The position numbers and the translations under genes are program-made. Below are positions 62,218 through 64,000 of a stretch of 64,000 nucleotides of DNA, piece by piece. The stretch lies in contig NZ_CP118270.1 of assembly GCF_028771845.1 (NCBI RefSeq), positions 558,001 to 622,000 of the forward strand, given 5' to 3'. The notes beneath the pieces are model-generated. The model saw nothing but the letters and a program-made list of their open reading frames with translations, searched no databases and was not told the origin of the DNA. Position 1 is the stretch's first letter. Each line of letters begins with the position of its first letter. Origin of the DNA: Paenibacillus marchantiae. GTDB lineage: Bacteria > Bacillota > Bacilli > Paenibacillales > Paenibacillaceae.

Positions 62218-62263
62218 TATCATCTATCAATGATACTCATTTGGATTCAACTATAGCTATGAA

Positions 62264-63715
62264 TTAGGAACTGTGCCCTTGCACCGTAGCAAATCCGCTC
62301 TTCTCAAGCAAACGAGAGCTTTCCTCGTTCAGTCCGCGCAGATGCACCGTTTTGCCCAGCTTCGCATATTTGAACTTCACTTTACCAATGGCAACAACCG
62401 CCGTATTATCCCAAATATGTGAGCCACCAAAATCAATCGTGATTTCCTGCGGATCAGCCTCAGCATTGAACTCATCGACGAAGCGGGAAGATGAACCGAA
62501 GAAGAACGGTCCGTGGACCCGATAGACCTTCTGCCCCTGCTCCTCATATGCCTGCACACGAATCTTGGTCTGTTTCCAACCAAAATGAAGCACACTAAGC
62601 ACAACGCCGACCATCACACCGATAGACAGATCGTGGGTGTACACCACAATGGCAACTGTGACTACCATAACGAAGGCTTCCGCACGTGGCACACGCGCAA
62701 TGTTCTTGATGGAACTCCAGTCAAACGTACCGATGCACACCATAAACATCACACCTACGAGTGCGCCCATTGGCACCTCTTTCACTACACCGCTAAGCAA
62801 TAACAACAATATGGCTAGAAAAGCCCCAGCCGTAAATGTCGATAATCGACCTCGACCACCAGACTTCACATTAATAACCGACTGTCCAATCATCGCGCAA
62901 CCACCCATGCCACCGAAAAGGCCATTAACAAAGTTGGCAATACCCTGACCACGTACTTCGCGGTTTTTGCTGCTCTTGGTCTCGGTCATTTCATCCACAA
63001 TCGTTGCAGTCAGCAAAGATTCCAGCAAACCTACCAGAGCCATCGTGAACGAATACGGCAGCAGAATCATTAGCGTATTGAGGGACCAGTCGATATTCGG
63101 CAGATGGAACATAGGCAGGGTACTGGTCAGATTCCCCATATCCCCTACAGTTTTGACGTCCAGATGTAATAGCGCCGTAATGATCGTCATAATCACAATG
63201 GCAATCAGTGGAGCCGGAACACTTTTGAAAAACCGTGGCAAAATATAAATGATCGCCAGCGTACCCGCTACCATCGCATACATGATCCAGTTCGCACCTG
63301 TGAAATGGGTCAGCTGAGCCATAAAGATCAGAATCGCCAGCGCGTTCACAAACCCGGTCAGTACCGAATGAGGCACAAATGTGATAAACCGACCAACCTT
63401 GAAAATCCCCAAAATAAACTGGATTATACCTGTCAGAATTGTAGCGGCGAACAGATATTCCACGCCATAATCCTTGACGAGTCCCACCATCAGTACCGCC
63501 ATAGCGCCCGTTGCGGCCGAGATCATGCCCGGTCTTCCGCCCGCAATCGAGATCACGATGGCAATCGTAATCGAAGCATACAATCCCACCATCGGATCGA
63601 CACCCGCAATGATCGAGAAGGCAATGGCTTCCGGAATAAGCGCCAGCGCTACCGTAATACCTGCCAGCACGTCCCCGCGAATGTTACCAAACCATTGTTG
63701 TTTTAAAGTATTCAT
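62264..63715 (-). CDS. SulP family anion transporter with STAS domain
   Basis: Membrane transporter of 483 residues. About ten to twelve helices from residue 10 to 375 carry the SulP signature [36 protein letters not shown] and [13 protein letters not shown] are typical of the YbaR/YvdB group. A C-terminal STAS domain (about 385-483) has [19 protein letters not shown]. Family members move bicarbonate, sulfate or other anions; the substrate is not decidable. ATG 63715 has AAAGGA just upstream, and the longer frame to 63778 is not supported. The 285 bases beyond, to the window end, show no gene. Confidence 0.92.
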   Translation of the reverse strand: MNTLKQQWFGNIRGDVLAGITVALALIPEAIAFSIIAGVDPMVGLYASITIAIVISIAGGRPGMISAATGAMAVLMVGLVKDYGVEYLFAATILTGIIQFILGIFKVGRFITFVPHSVLTGFVNALAILIFMAQLTHFTGANWIMYAMVAGTLAIIYILPRFFKSVPAPLIAIVIMTIITALLHLDVKTVGDMGNLTSTLPMFHLPNIDWSLNTLMILLPYSFTMALVGLLESLLTATIVDEMTETKSSKNREVRGQGIANFVNGLFGGMGGCAMIGQSVINVKSGGRGRLSTFTAGAFLAILLLLLSGVVKEVPMGALVGVMFMVCIGTFDWSSIKNIARVPRAEAFVMVVTVAIVVYTHDLSIGVMVGVVLSVLHFGWKQTKIRVQAYEEQGQKVYRVHGPFFFGSSSRFVDEFNAEADPQEITIDFGGSHIWDNTAVVAIGKVKFKYAKLGKTVHLRGLNEESSRLLEKSGFATVQGHSS

Positions 63716-64000
63716 ATCGTCCTTTGCCGGTCCTCCTACGTATTTAAACTCAAATTTGACTTGTCTCCTGAACGGCAATGGAATGGTTCGTCACTGAGCA
63801 ACTACAACAAACAACACAAAACAGCGGAATACCCTCCCGCAAAAATGTGTCTATATAAGTTGAAAACATGTTGGATTGACCATGATCCGAATAAGTTATC
63901 CGATACCATGTCTGAACATGTCTCATCCGTTCCAGTGTGCACCTCTTATTTCCACTACAACATTCAGGTGTCTTGCTTTCGAGGCATCGTGAGCCAATCA

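Larger units (their letters stand above)
61813..62263. other. Leader region of the RNA helicase gene and tail of the SulP gene
   Basis: About 450 bases without a gene. It contains the 11-base inverted repeat at 61847-61917, an AT-rich stretch likely to contain the helicase promoter, and the SulP terminator at 62160-62217. Confidence 0.6.

Overview
The window looks like a chromosomal segment of a Paenibacillus-type Firmicute. This rests on moderate GC, strong AGGAGG-type ribosome binding sites with frequent GTG/TTG starts, YesM/YesN two-component pairs, cre-like boxes, Bacillus-style Fur and Fnr boxes, and U-tailed hairpin terminators between most units. The genus is an inference from gene style. 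I saw no rRNA, tRNA, CRISPR array, prophage or intact insertion sequence.

Layout. 1-4.1 kb: end of a membrane chemoreceptor, moaA, and a small soluble chemoreceptor. 4.1-6.5 kb: a LysE-type exporter divergent from a MocR-type regulator. 6.5-16 kb: a sugar-uptake locus with an ABC importer, a YesM/YesN pair, a GH42 beta-galactosidase and a divergent AraC regulator, with cre-like sites. 16-24.2 kb: mobA, an MFS permease, a palindromic intergenic repeat, glnS, DUF2164, two GNAT acetyltransferases, an atypical SDR and a MerR-methyltransferase fusion. 24.3-29.3 kb: a GH94-like phosphorylase under a LacI regulator with three matching operators. 29.3-34 kb: a Btr-like AraC/binding-protein fusion, a Fur-controlled iron-siderophore lipoprotein and an ABC exporter-fold protein. 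34-44 kb: methyltransferase, MFS permease, YoaE-like molybdoenzyme, formate/nitrite channel, NADH oxidase with three Fnr-type boxes, glutathione peroxidase, and a Fur-controlled orphan FecE/YusV-type ATPase.

44.2-60.2 kb is the most unusual region. A seven-gene minus-strand operon of about 14.3 kb encodes, in transcription order: a secreted or anchored vWA protein; a tubulin/FtsZ-like GTPase; a second, collinear tubulin-like protein that has lost its GTP-binding glycine motif; a six-helix membrane vWA protein; a beta-rich protein of unknown family; a zinc-ribbon TRAFAC GTPase; and a large GAP1-type membrane protein with an external low-complexity tail. Divergent from it are a 47-residue one-helix protein and a zinc-ribbon membrane protein. 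I read this as an envelope-anchored, GTP-dependent machine: external vWA and tail domains connect across the membrane to a cytoplasmic tubulin-like pair and a GTPase. Its function is not known to me.

60.2-64 kb: a DEAD-box RNA helicase with an RGG/S-rich tail and a SulP-STAS transporter.

The genes form several modules: galactoside uptake and cleavage under CcpA-type control; beta-glucan phosphorolysis under LacI control; siderophore iron uptake under Fur plus a Btr-like sensor; and low-oxygen redox and molybdenum functions (moaA, mobA, molybdoenzyme, NADH oxidase, formate/nitrite channel), partly with Fnr-type boxes.
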